Shown here: in pieces, positions 1 through 11,010 of the stretch
How positions within the stretch are numbered: the stretch's first letter is position 1
How the letters are laid out: each line of letters begins with the position of its first letter
DNA from: Eublepharis macularius
Lineage: Eukaryota; Chordata; Lepidosauria; Squamata; Eublepharidae
Length of the DNA stretch: 64,000 nt
Assembly (NCBI RefSeq): GCF_028583425.1
Contig: NC_072800.1
Span: 95,263,001-95,327,000, forward strand
Direction of reading: 5' to 3'
Notes under the pieces: generated by a model
What the model saw: the letters and a program-made list of their open reading frames with translations, nothing else
What the model was told of the DNA's origin: nothing
The model's database searches: none
Position numbers and translations under genes: made by a program

Positions 1-2155
1 GCCTGCCTGCAAACCCCGCCCCCCCCCCCGAGCACTGTTGGCGAGCTGCTGTTTCTGAGTGGCGTGGCAGAGGCACTCTGCTTGTGCTCAGAGACCCCAT
101 GTGATGATGTTTTGGCATCCCTTGGGCTATGCCGTGCTTAGGGAAGGGGGGGGGGTCAGGCTGCAGCTGGGCACTGATGCGTCAGCAGCGCGGGCTCCCT
201 GGCCTGGCCTGATCGATACTCGGGGCCTTGGCTGCAGTGCAGCAGAAATAGGCAGGGCCGTGGTAGCAGCTGGGCAGAGTGTGGCGTGCCCATGCGTACT
301 GGTGGCAGAATTGCACTCTGCCTATGCTCAAGGATGCTCTATTATTGCTCTTCGTATTAAGCCTTGGACACTCTTAGTGAGTGGGGGGTGGGGATTCGAA
401 GACTGCTTTGGGCCCAGAGGTCATCCTTTGGGAAAGGTCCGCAGGGGCGGCGTGCTTGCTGTGCGTGTCGGAGGTACCAGATATGACTCCGGGCTACACA
501 CACTCACAGCCAGTCTGTTTGCCCCAGTGGGTCTGAGCGTAGTTCCCCAGGGCCATTTCAAACGGGGAAAAGGGCCCAGGGAGGAGAGCCCCCCTGCCTT
601 TCCGTTGCGGTCCTGATCCAGATCTCCCCTCCCCTCCATGTCATCTGTCGAGTCAAAAATTGCTGTGAGCTCCAGTCCCCGACACTGAGGCCCTCCAGAG
701 CGGTCCAGGGCAGCTCACAGCAGATGGGAAGCCGTCTCAGTGGAAGTTTCGGCACTGCTGTGGTGGCAGATAGGCTGCCCAGCACCTCCTCTGTCATGTG
801 GCAGGCCAGCTGTGCCCGTGGGCGGAGAAAGCTGGGCATTGCCAGGACTGCGCTTTGGAGGGAGGCCTTGCAGCTGTGATGATGTCAGCGAACGGCTGGG
901 GGTGGATTCCCAGGTCAGCTGGCCAGTGCCCTGCGGCTACGGCCCTCGGAACTCTCCGCAGAAGCAAGCCCAGTCTGCCGATGTGGGGAACGAGAGCTCC
1001 TGTGCAGTTCCAGGGTCTGGCGGCGCACATACCGTCTCCCTTGGAGCCATGGGTAGCGGGAAGGGCCTTGGCAGCTAGACCCGTTCCCAGTGCCTCCCTC
1101 GCCATTCAGGGTACGCGTTGGGGCTTTGTCCGGGGTGCCGGTTCTGTTGGTGCCTTTCATGTGCAGGTGCCAGTCTGGCTGCGGGTGTGCTGCATGCATT
1201 TGTCATGGGAATTGGTAGGAGGCTGGGCCCCGGGGGGGGGGGGGTGGCTTTCTGCTCGCCCCAGTTCTCTGCCCCTGTCCTGAGGCGTGTGAGCAGCAGG
1301 CAGGCCAAACTGCGCAGCTCCGTCTGCAGTAAGGAAACCCCTGTAGACAGGGAGGGGATTGGGGGCTTGCTGAGGTTGGAGGCTCTGGTATGTGAGGAGG
1401 GGCTTTGGAGGACAGGCGGGCAGGGTCTTGGGTTGCCTTAGGGAGGTGTGAGCTTCTCTCCAGAGGGGACTGTGATTTGAGGTTGGCATCTTGGCCCTCC
1501 AGCCAGCTGCCCCAGGTCATTCCCTGTGCCAGGGAAGTAGAATGGCCCTTGCTGCATGCCCCACGCCATCCACTCCCCCCATCTTCTATTTATAATCCTG
1601 TGCCCATCCCAGCGTGCAGGACATCTCAATCCTCCTGGCTCTGCGGGAGGGTGGCAGCTGTGGGGAGGGGGTGCCACTCAGGCGGGGGGGGATCTCTGCC
1701 GCTCCCTCCCAGGCTCTTGGCCGGGCCTTGGTCCAGAAGAGCCAGAGAGGGAGTCCGGGCTGTGGCGCCTCCCCTCTGGAGCGACCAGAAGGAAAGGCTG
1801 AGGTGGGTGAAGAGGAGCAAGACCTCCCCCTGCCGCCGCCGCCGCCGCCACCACCTCCCCGGTCCAGGGAGAGGCGTCATTTCTGGGGCCCCGGGTGCTG
1901 GGGCATCTCGGCTGGCAGTCTCTTCTCCATAAGCCCAGCCCTGTGGGACTGGCTCTGATTCCTCAGGGAATGGCCCTGAGGAGTCGGGCAAAGCACAGCT
2001 TGTCTCAGGGAGGCTTCCAGAACCACTTCCCCCTGATCGCCACGGACAGTTTGGGCAAAAGATGCAGCTAAAGCAGCTACTCGGGAGGTGGTGGTGACTT
2101 GCGCGGCTGACTTTCCGCAAGAGCCAGGTCACTGTGGGAGCCGTACCCAGATGTG

Positions 2156-2365
2156 TTGGTTGCCAACCTCCAGGTGGGGCACGGCGTTCTCCCAGAGTTA
2201 CAGCTGATCTCCTGGTGACAGAGATCAGCCCCCCTGGAGCTTTGGAGGGCAAGCTCTGTGGCAGCGTCCCTGCTGTACTCCTTGCCCACCCCAAATTCTG
2301 CCCTCCCCAGGCTCTGTCCCCAAATCCCCTGGAACTTCTCAAACCTGAGTTGTCAACTCTAATCC
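2156..2365 (+). repeat. Copy of a squamate interspersed repeat (CCAACCTCCAGGTGGGG type)
   Basis: The stretch starts with GCCAACCTCCAGGTGGGG, has a central 'gatctcctggtgacagagatcag' like segment, and ends with 'cccctggaacttctcaaacctgagttgtcaac'. The same layout recurs inverted at about 42340-42745 and in part at 46115-46195. I know this pattern as a common repeat in lizard and snake DNA but cannot give its family name. Confidence 0.55.
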
Positions 2366-2551
2366 CAATTGTGGTTACTGCATTTGCACCTGCCGAGGCC
2401 CTCGCTGTTGTTCTGGTGTCATCCCTGAAAACATGTTGAAGAGGCGCGCCGAGTCCTGTGTCCAGGGCTCGGCCTTGCAGGCCCCCCTTCCTCCTCCCCC
2501 CTTGCCTTGATCAGTCAAGTGCCTTGGAGGGAATCCTCTTTTACTCCCCTT

Positions 2552-3460
2552 CTTCTGCGGCATCATCATCATCATCATCATCATCATTATTATTATTATT
2601 TGGTTTATAGCCCGCTCTCCCCGCAAGCGGGCTCAGGGCGAGTTACAATAAAAATAAATAAATTCCAGGACTACAATAAAATCACAGAATTCACAACACA
2701 ACACAAGAATTTTAAGTAATTCACCTGCTCACCATATATAGAAAGGGTGAAGGTGTGGATCAATATCTTGTGGCTGCTCCTGCGTGGAGGGGGGCAGGTG
2801 GCCATAGAGCTCCCCCACCCAGGTAGGAGACAAGCAGGGAGACTGATGGATTTAATGTTGGCCTCAGCCATATGCCTGGCGGGACATCTCCGGCTTGCAG
2901 GCCCGCCGAAAGGATTGAAGATCTTGGTGGGCCTGAGTGTCTTCCAACAGAGAGTTCCACCAGGTCGGGGCCAGGACCGAAAACGCCCTGGCCCTGGTCG
3001 AGGCCTGTTGAGCCTCCCTGAGGCCAGGGACCACCAGTAGGTGTTTACCTGCCCATCTCAGCAACCCTGAGGGGAAGAGGTGGCCCCTCAGGTATGCTGG
3101 CCCCAGTCTGTTTAGGGCTTTATAGGTTAAAACCAACACCTTGAACCTGATCTGGAACTCCATGGGGAGCCAGTGTAGCTGCTGCAAGGTTGGAGTTACG
3201 TGTGCCCTGTATGGGGTACCCCATACCCCAGGACATGCGCAGCAGCATTCTGGACCTGCTGCAATTTCAGGGTCAGACCCAAGGGAAGCCCTGCATGGAG
3301 TGAGTTACATTAGTCCAGTCTGGAGGAGACCATTGTGTGGATCACTGTCGTTAGGTCATGGGTCAAAAGATAGGGGGCAAGATGCCTGAGCTGAAGCCCA
3401 GTGCAGCTGGTCGAAGGGACAGGAGCAGCCTGTGCCCAGGGATGACTTGTGCCCGGAGTG
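2552..3460 (-). mobile_element. 3' end of an L2/CR1-like LINE (minus strand)
   Basis: The minus strand from about 3187 to 2864 encodes the C-terminal tail of a LINE reverse transcriptase with the signature LHWLPMEFQIRFKVLVLTYK, followed by RARAFSVLAPTWWNSL and SFRRACKPEM. Further 5' material reaches about 3460 but is degraded. The 3' UTR follows (the plus strand shows 'tttatagcccgctctccccg'). The element ends in an (AAT)n/(ATG)n tail, which is the CAT/ATT microsatellite at 2558-2600. It is 5'-truncated, as is usual for LINEs. The L2 versus CR1 assignment is uncertain without alignment. Confidence 0.75.
2558..2600. repeat. (CAT)n(ATT)n microsatellite
   Basis: About nine CAT units run into five ATT units. 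It sits exactly at the 3' tail of the minus-strand LINE and is best read as that element's tail. It makes a spurious poly-His frame on the plus strand. Confidence 0.9.
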
Positions 3461-4135
3461 GTGCCCTCATGCTCGGCCGCATAGCAGCTGCTCCCTTGAT
3501 TGGTTTGCCGGCATGGGTGGGGTGTGGACAGACAAGGAGCAGCTGCCTGGGCACAAGGGCACCCCTGTGCAGGGCGTCTGTGTTGCCTGACCAGGGGAGC
3601 AGGGCTGAGCACCAGCCCCTGTTGAACGGCGTCTCTTTCATGGGGAACGAGAGTGTAGGCCCCGCCTGCAAGCCCCTTTCAGGGTCCACTGTACTCCTTC
3701 CCGCCCACCCCTTTCCTCCAGGGACATTCATCCCAAAGAATAATCCCCGCCTGCAGGTTCCACTGGAGCACCTTAGAAACGGGCCTTTGCCTGGGTTGGA
3801 AAGCTGCCGGAGGCCTGTCCTCGCGAGGGGGTCAGCCTCAAAGTGCTCCCCAAGAAGTTAGCTTGGGGGAAGGTGGTATTTTCTCCCCTCTTGGAGGATC
3901 TTGGTGATCTAAGAGGGGTTTCTGATTTTTTTTTAAACTCTGAATGCAGAACCTGGCAAAGGAATTTAGTGCAGATTAAACACTCGTGGATAAAATCCTA
4001 CAGCAGGAAAGGGGAACGCGGCTGCTGTGTGATGACTGTTGTTGATGCGGATGGGGCGGTTTTTCTATGGGGTGATCGGTCACTTTGGGGGTGCTTTCAT
4101 GTGGTGCTGAGGAGGACTACCTTGTGGCAGAAACG

Positions 4136-4349
4136 GGGCCGTTTCCAGACGGCTTACCTTCTGCCGCTCCATGCCGCAACGCCGCGACTCGTGCTGTGGC
4201 GAACGCGAAATATCGCATTTTCTCGTGCGAGTTTTGCGCTATGTTGCGCAAAACTCGCGTGAGAAAACGCGCTATTTTGCGTTTTCTCCGGCACGAGCCG
4301 TGACGTTGCGGCATGGAGTGGCAGAAGGTAAGCCGTCTGGAAACGGCCC
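4136..4349. mobile_element. Palindromic MITE, 214 bp
   Basis: Two 104-bp arms (4136-4239 and 4246-4349) are inverted copies of each other with roughly a dozen mismatches, around a 6-base loop TATGTT. The ends are GGGCCGTTTCCAGACGGC and its complement. There is no coding capacity. The end sequence resembles hAT-type non-autonomous elements, but no clean 8-bp target duplication is visible. It is CpG-rich, unlike its surroundings. Confidence 0.75.
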
Positions 4350-4589
4350 AGGTCAGGGGCATTTGCTGGGACTGGAAGGGAAATGTGCCAGGGAAGAGGA
4401 ATTGGCTCTTCATCATGAACATACCGAATTCTCAACATGGACCCATCTGTGAATACTTAAATCTAGAGATCAGGCGCATGAACAAGCCACACCTTTCTAC
4501 AAACCTGAGAAAAGCGCCAGGTTCATTGAAAATCCAAAATCTAAAGACGATACTGAAGCTCCTCGGGAGCCAGGGGAAGCACGCATATC

Positions 4590-5140
4590 ACTCCCATTCT
4601 CCTGTCACTCGGCCGGCTTCCCATGAGCGGCTTCAGTCCAAGATTTTGACCATCACACACAAAGCCCTTCATGGCCTCGGCCCCTCATGGCTGCAAGCCC
4701 TCCTCTCTCCCTGTGCTCCATCACAGCAGCTTTGGTCGCCTGAACAGGGCCTTGGGCAGGTGCCGCACTGCAAGTGGGCAGCATGGGCAGCTACTCACAC
4801 AATGGCTTTCCCTGTGGTGGCCCCCACCTTATGAAATGGCCTGCCTGAAGAGCTCAGGAAAACTCCCTCCCTCCCGGCTCTCTGCAAACTATGAGAAACG
4901 GAGTGATCCGGGAGAGCTTTCTTGTACCGGTAATTGGGCTGTACTGCAGGGTACAGCTTACATTTTGATCCAGCATCGTTTTCATCTCTGTATCAGATTT
5001 CGGCTTGCTTTAAAATTTCTGCAACCTTTACCCTTTTGTGTTTATTGGATGTCCCAGCCATTGATCGTACGCTGCATAATTCACCTTGAGTCTCGGTGAG
5101 AAAGGCAGACAATAAATAACATAAATAATCCCCTCACAAA
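4590..5140 (+). mobile_element. L2/CR1-like LINE 3' fragment
   Basis: The plus strand carries degraded remnants of the LINE C-terminal block: 'catcacacacaaagcccttcatggcctcggcccctc', then 'ggctttccctgtggtggcccccacc'. It ends in the typical tail 'ccttgagtctcggtgagaaaggcagacaataaataa'. The frame is broken. It belongs to the same family as the copy at 24784-25995, which has nearly the same blocks in the same order. Confidence 0.7.
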
Positions 5141-5194
5141 ATAATAATAGAAGCAGCACCAGTAGCTTTAAGAAATAAACACTCTCTATAGCCA

Positions 5195-5997
5195 TTGGTG
5201 TGTGTTATGTGCCGTCAAGTCGCCTCCGCAACTCTATGGATGAAAGGCCTCCAAAATGTCCTGTCATTAACAGACTTGCTCAGATCCAGCAAACTGGAGG
5301 GCGTGCCTTCTTTCACTGAGTCCAGCCATCTCGTTTTAGGTCTTTCTCTTCTCTTTTCTTACTGCCTTCCACTTTCCCCAGCATTATTGACTTTTCCAGA
5401 GAATCTTCTCATGACGTGACCAGTATACGATAGCCTCAGTTTTGTCATTTTAGCTTCTAGGGAGAATTCAGGCTTGACTTGATCTAGTACCTGCTTATTT
5501 GTCTTTTTGGCTGTCCGTGGTATCCGCAGAACTCTCCTCCAGCACCACATTTCGAATGAATGAATTTTCTTCCTGTCGGCTTTCTTCACTGTCCAACTTT
5601 CACATCCGTATATAGTAACGGGGAATACCCTGGTTTGGATTGTCCTGGTCTTGGTTCCCAGAGAGAGGTCTTTATCTTTAAGGATTTTATCTAGTTCCCT
5701 CACAGCTGCTTTTCTGAGTCTCTGTCTTCTTCTGATTTCTTCATTGCAGTCTCCCTGTTGGTTGATGATTGAGCCAAGGAGCAGAAAATCTTGAACAATT
5801 TCTGTTTCCTCATTGTCAACTTCTAAATTGTGTAATTCCTCAGTAGTAATTACTTTTGTCTTCTTGATGTTCAGCCGTAATCCTGCTTTGGCGCTTTCTC
5901 CTTTAACCTTCATCAGTAGTCGTTTCAAGTCTTCACTATTTTCTGCCAGTAACGTGGTGTCATCTGCATATCTCAAATTGTTCCTTCCAACTATCCA
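5195..5997 (-). mobile_element. BovB/RTE LINE 3' fragment (minus strand)
   Basis: A minus-strand open frame (5976-5359) begins at the reverse-transcriptase catalytic motif YADDTTLLAENSEDLKRLL. It continues through LRLNIKKTKVITTE, TIYGCESWTVKKADRKKI and MWCWRRVLRIPRTAKK, which is the typical BovB order. The 3' end reads, on the minus strand, '...gacttgacggcacataacacac', the squamate BovB terminus. The 5' part of ORF2 is missing. The 617-base open stretch suggests moderate age. Confidence 0.85.
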
Positions 5998-6214
5998 TTG
6001 CTAGGCAACCACAAAAACATTACCTGCATTCAAGACTTTGTTTCAATCAGTAAAAGGTGTGGGGGGGGGGGACGGCAGGGCCCTTCTAGGGCTGTTTGGT
6101 CCTTTGAGGAAGGGCTCACCAGGGACATGCCCAGCAGCAGCCGCTGGGCACCCCTCTTGCGTAGCTCACCCAGGCCCAGTGGCTTGCTGTTGTTCGACAG
6201 CAGCTACCCTAGAA

Positions 6215-6420
6215 AAGCCAGCGTTAAGCAGTGGTTAAAGTGTCAGGCACAGGATCAAATCCTTGCTCAACTGGGGAGTCTTCCTTGGAAGCTGGGGCCT
6301 GCCGTGCATTCTCAGCCTCACCTACCCCACAGAGTTGTGAAAAATGAAATGGAAGAGAATTATCTCATCGGCTTTGGGTCCCCATAGTGGAGAATGGCAG
6401 AATATAAATGAAGTAGATAA
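6215..6420 (+). repeat. tRNA-derived SINE, diverged
   Basis: A tRNA-like head is seen ('agcgttaagcagtggttaaagtgtcaggcacaggatcaaatcc') with decayed A and B boxes. A body with 'cctaccccacagagttgtgaaaa' follows, then the tail 'ggctttgggtccccatagtggagaatggcagaatataaatgaag'. The order matches the better preserved copy at 45641-45893, although the tail differs. Confidence 0.65.
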
Positions 6421-6851
6421 TAAACATAGTTGAAGATGGGGGTGGGGGTGGGGCAGGAGGGTGAGGGGGGAGAAAGAAACAGGGAAAGGGGGAAGGATAC
6501 GGGGCTGCCAGGAGGCGGAAAAGAGGAAACAGTGTGAGGGGAGGGATACAGGAGGAAATGAGGTGCCCCCTGCAAGTCCTTGTGAGTAGCCCACAGCATG
6601 GCCGGGTTCAGGTCCAGCACCCGACACTCTTCTGCTCAGCCAGAGGTTTCCCAGCCGAGGCTGCCAGAAAGGGGAAGGGGCGAAAGCTGAACATGGCGGG
6701 GGGGGGGATAAAGGTAGGTTGGCTGGAGGATGGGATGGCGAGAAGGAAGCAGGAAAAGGGGAGAGGCGGTGGGGGGGGAGGACACAGTAGGTGAAGGCAA
6801 ATAAGATGCCCCCTGGAAAGTCCCTGCATGCCCCCCATTTTTCCTTGCCTA

Positions 6852-7399
6852 AGAGCCGAAACAGACGAGACGAGCTCCCTCAGTTCAACTTGGGTTGAAT
6901 TGCCTCAAGGTTTGACGGGAAATGTAGGCATTTCTCCTTCCCGTCGCTCAGAGAAGGAGGGCTCCTCTCGCCCGGCCGCCGCCGTTCCCAAGCGCGAGGG
7001 ACTCGAGGAGCCTGGAAAGTGGCGGGGGGATGCTCTTAGGCTGGGGCGCGGTGGCGGCGGCGCTCTTGCTGCAGCCACCCCCCGCCCCAGCCTCTTCCTC
7101 TCGTCCTCCTTCCTCTCGGCTTCCTTCTCCAGCAGCAAGAGAGGCGGCGGCGGCGGTGAGCAGCAGCAGCAAGAGCGCCGCCACCACCGCACCCCAGCCT
7201 AAGAGCATCCCCCCGCCACTTTCCAGGCTCCTCGAGCCCCTCGCGCTTGGGAACGGCGGCGGCCGGGCGAGAGGAGCCCTCCTCCTCCCCCCTCCTCCTC
7301 TGAGCGACGGGAAGGAGAAATGCCTACATTTCCCGTCAAACCTTGAGGCAATTCAACCCAGGTTGAATTGAGGGAACTCGTCTCGTCTGTTTCGGCTCT
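6852..7399. mobile_element. 548-bp GC-rich palindrome with long inverted arms
   Basis: Left arm 6852-7074 and right arm about 7160-7399 are inverted copies with outer ends AGAGCCGAAACAGACGAGAC. Both arms carry the block 'ggttgaattgcctcaaggtttgacggg' or its complement. The loop of about 85 bases is rich in CCTCTT and CAGCAG repeats. No transposase is present. Long inverted arms and a sharp edge in base composition at both ends suggest a non-autonomous DNA transposon of the foldback type. No target duplication is clear (CTA/CTT beside the ends). Both arms happen to encode a hydrophobic start MLLGWGAV followed by A/V-rich and Leu residues. Confidence 0.65.
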
Positions 7400-7681
7400 A
7401 AGAGGACAAGGAAGTTTAACCAGCTTTGGTCATAAGTAGTTGGGAATGGGACCTGTCCCTGAGGCCCTCCTGTCCCCCCCCCCCCCGCCAGTTAACTGCC
7501 TGCTTTCAAGGGTTCCAGAAACAGCCCCTCCCAAGTACCTGTCCAGTGCCCCTGGGGAAGGAGGCCTTGCAAGGGAGGCCTGGGAAGGAAACTGTAATGA
7601 CCTGCTTTCCCCCAGTAGAAACGGAGAGGTTCCTTTGGATCCCTTCTGGGCTGAGGTGCCTTCTCTGAAGGACCAGAGGTA

Positions 7682-7890
7682 ATGGTTGTTGTGGGTTTTC
7701 CGGGCTGTATTGCCGTGGTCTTGGCATTGTAGTTCCTGACGTTTCGCCAGCAGCTGTGACTGGCATCTTCAGAGGTGTAGCACCAAAAGACAGAGATCTC
7801 TCAGTGTCACAGCAATACAGTCCGGAAAACCCACAACAACCATTGTTCTCCGGCCGTGAAAGCCTTCAACAATACATCGACCAGAGGTAA
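7682..7890. repeat. Foldback repeat, probably a Penelope-type terminus
   Basis: The 32-base ends AATGGTTGTTGTGGGTTTTC... and its complement flank a 110-base core that contains 'ctgacgtttcgccagcagctgtgactggcatcttcagagg'. This core and the trailing 'cggccgtgaaagccttcaacaatacat' are, to my knowledge, hallmarks of terminal repeats of squamate Penelope-like elements. Family assignment is from memory and not tested. Confidence 0.5.
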
Positions 7891-7964
7891 AATCACACGC
7901 CTCCATGTCCTCTGCTAAGGAGCCCATCAGCCTCGCGGCTCAGCCTAGCTACGGTCTGGTTTAC

Positions 7965-8510
7965 TCTGTGGCCTGCCTCCCGGAAGCTTGTAGTGGGAAT
8001 GGCTGTGAATAAACGCCCTCTGCACCCCCAAACAATCCATGGATCACCCCAAATCACACAGCCCTGAACTCCAGAGACTGTCCCCTACAAGAAGACGTGC
8101 TGGTACTGATCCAAACACTGGTTCTGGAGCTAAAACCTCCTATTTGGCCTGCCTCCCAGAACCATGTCTTGGGAATAGCTGTGAAGAAGGAATTGGGAAA
8201 GATAAAATAGGAGGTCTTAGCTCCAGGACCAGTGACTGGATCAGCACCAGCACATGTCCTTTTGTAGGACACAGTCTTTGGAGTTCAGGGCTGTGTGATT
8301 TGGGCGATCCAAAGATTGTTTTGGGGCGCAAAGGGATTTTATCTTTCCCAATTCCTTATTCATAGCAATTCCCAATACAAGCTTCTGGGAGGCAGGCCAA
8401 ATAGGAGGTCTTAGCTCCAGAACCTGTGCTTGGATCAGCACCAGCACATGTCCTCTTGTAAGGGACAGTCCCTGGAGTTCAGGGCTGTGTGATTTGGGGT
8501 GATCCTGAGG
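7965..8510. repeat. Tandem plus inverted array of a ~175-200 bp unit
   Basis: The block GGCCTGCCTCCC occurs in forward orientation at 7971 and 8147 and inverted at 8388-8398. The block for 'cacacagccctgaactccagag' is forward at 8055 and inverted near 8280 and 8475. The right half is thus an inverted copy of the left half, made of two units on each side. No coding sense is seen on either strand. Sequence beyond 8510 ('tttattttggggtgcag' near 8685) may be related. Confidence 0.7.
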
Positions 8511-9634
8511 TGTTTTTTCCACTTCAGCTGTCCCCCCTTCTGCTTATTGATTTGTTCCAGGGGCACCCTACTTTTAAGCGGTTAACTCAAAAACTCGGCT
8601 TTTTCGGATGACCCCGTTTAGGTCCACTTAGAGGGCAGAGTCTGCTGAATATGGAGGTATATGATATGTGCCCCCACAAACTTTATTTTGGGGTGCAGAG
8701 CTTTTCGGTTTCCCCTAATATTTGTGTTTAGCTTTGTTAATCAGGAACTGCGAATCAGGAACTGGGGGCCAACTTCAGCCTCCTTCATTGGTAACCTCTT
8801 TGCCACGGCTGACAGGCTGACAGGCTTCTAGCCAAGGACTGGGCCGCTCTTTTAAACTTTCAGAGAACTTGGCCTCAGAAACAGTACTAGAAAAGTTAGG
8901 TTTTGAACGGGCCTTTCACGGGGTGCTTGTTTACTTCCTTAAACAAGTTTCCTGCCCTCCTCTGATTCCAAAATCCTAACTAAGAAGGCCAAAAGAAAAG
9001 CCTCCCTTGGCTTCTGCAATCCCCCTGTGGAAGGCAAATGTCTCTCTCCTCCCCTTTGTAAGCTGAGGTGCCCCCCCTCCGCCCGTGGCCCTCCAGGGGC
9101 TCCGAGTGGCTGGTCAGCCTCTGGGCTTGCTTGAGGGCAGAATCCCGGCAGTTGGTTCAGAGCCAGCAGCCGAACCGGGGGGAGTGGGGGGGCGGCTGAC
9201 GGCCACAGGGGCCAGGGCCAGGTTGATCTTTGAAAAGGAGCCCAGCTGGCCAGTCAGCCCGGGCCGGTTCTGGGGGACGGGACGGAGCCTGCTGTGAAGA
9301 CAGAACGCCGAAGCCGGCAGGGGCAGGAAAGGTCCTCCTGAGCGGTCCTCGGTGGGGCTTCCGCCACAGGAAGTGCTGCCTCGCCAGCTGCTCCGACTCC
9401 TTCCAAGAAGTGGGCAAAGGAGATCTGGAAAACATTAAATATTTGGACTTAGAGATGTGGAGGCCTGGAAGAAATGGGCTGTTTTTCTGCTTTTTTCCAA
9501 GAACTTTTCCCAATGTTTCCTTCGGAAATTTGGTAGATCATTGAAAAAAGCTCCTGTAAAATATCTCTTTTATTTTGGAATGCATGGAATATGTTTTAAG
9601 GCAGGGTTTTGTAAGGTACTTGCCAATGATCATA

Positions 9635-10120
9635 TTTTATTTTATTTATTTATTTATTCAATTTATATACCGCCCATCCCAGGGGCTCTGGGCGGTGAAC
9701 AGTTAAAATTGATAAAAACAAAAACTAAAATCAATATACAAATAATAAAACAAATTAACAAGGTGCAGTGGTGGGGAGAACCTTCCCCACCCCAAAGGTG
9801 GGAGGCTGACATGGCACCGCCCCCTTCAATCACCAAATGCCTGGCGGAACAGCTCTGTCTTACAGGCCCTGCGGAACGATAATATGTCCCGCTGGGCCCG
9901 GGTTTCCATTGACAGAGCGTTCCACCAGGCTGGGGCCAGGACTGAAAAAGCCCTGGCCCTGGTTGAAGCGAGGCGGGCTTCCTTAGGGCCGGGGACCACA
10001 AGTAAATATTTATTCGCTGATCGGAGCGATCTCGGGGGAACGTACAGGGAGAGGCGGTCCCGAAGATATAGCTCACTCTCAAAGGCTGTGTTCATAATTA
10101 AGCAAATACCGGCAAATTCT
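9635..10120 (-). mobile_element. L2/CR1-like LINE 3' end (minus strand)
   Basis: The minus strand from 10082 to 9826 encodes the LINE C-terminal block STRARAFSVLAPAWWNALSM, then FRRACKTELFRQAFGD. A 3' UTR with 'ccgcccagagcccctgggatgggcgg' follows, ending in a (TAAA)n tail seen as TTTA repeats at 9638-9660. It is related to the copy at 2552-3460 but from another subfamily. Confidence 0.75.
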
Positions 10121-10794
10121 GTTGAGGAGCAAACACACAAACGGACTCAAGAGTCATGAGAGAGTCTTCGTGTCCACCGCAGGGCCGGTGTTGCAATTTG
10201 AAAGTGAGTAAAAAATGCAGCAAGCGCCAGATCCTGATCAGGCCTGCAGCACGGCAGCCTGAGGTGTCCCCCATCTTCGAATGCTGCAGTGGCCGCATGC
10301 ACGTCCTGCAGCTGGAAAGGCACAGCGGGGGGGGGGGCAGAGCAGCACAGCCCACTGCTCCGCCCCTCCGGTCAGGGTCAGGCCCTCACAACATTTCTAA
10401 AGCGTGTTCAAATGGTGGCTGTCACGTCTAGTTTGGATTTAAGTAAACTTGGTAGATACGACCGAACAGCAGATTCAGCAGTTGCATTTCACTTAGTTGG
10501 TTCCACTGAATTTCCAGGCCTCTTTTTGTGGTACAGAACTGGAATTACCTTGAAGCTTAGTGTGACGGCAGGATACAGTTGTTGACGGAGCTGGTGTTGT
10601 GAGTGAAGGGCCCCCGCTTCCCCCGAGGGAGCCAATCACGTAGGTATCCTGGCAGGCGCAATTATAGCCTTTCTGCAGCACCAGGGGCGGGTCTGTAGCG
10701 TTCTCCTGCAAGAACGGAGGACAGCAAGACGGGAAGGAACGATTTCTGAGGTTTAGGGAGGGCAGAAAAGTTGTTGTTGCAAATGCTGCATTTT

Positions 10795-11010
10795 GCTGTC
10801 TTGATTTTTATCGTGCCTTTCCTCCAAGGAGCTCCGAGCAGCATATTTAGTTCTCCACCCTCCCCCATTTTATCCTCACAACCACCCTGTGAGGTAGGGC
10901 AGATGGAGGGAGAGTGACTGACTTCCGGCTGCCCAGAGAGCTTCATGGCACAAGCGGGGCTTTGAACCTGGGTCTCTGAAGTCCTGTCTATGCACTGCGT
11001 CGTGCTGGGC
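10795..11010 (-). repeat. MIR/CORE-SINE-like repeat (minus strand)
   Basis: The plus strand shows 'ttttatcctcacaaccaccctgtgaggtagggcag', then 'gactgacttccggctgcccagag', 'ggggctttgaacctgggtctc' and 'agtcctgtctatgcact'. This is the reverse complement of the conserved SINE order: number and B box, the 'loss of credit' domain, then 'tgaggat'. It is old and diverged. Confidence 0.55.

Noticed and set aside
2507-2719. Open frame with a poly-His stretch
   Set aside because: It is the CAT microsatellite tail of a minus-strand LINE read on the plus strand.
5813-6004. Plus-strand frame at 5.8-6.0 kb
   Set aside because: It is the antisense of the BovB reverse transcriptase.
8039-8522. Four overlapping frames with repeated SHSPELQ and KTSYLACLPE peptides
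   Set aside because: They are repeated readings of the tandem/inverted array, not a protein repeat family.
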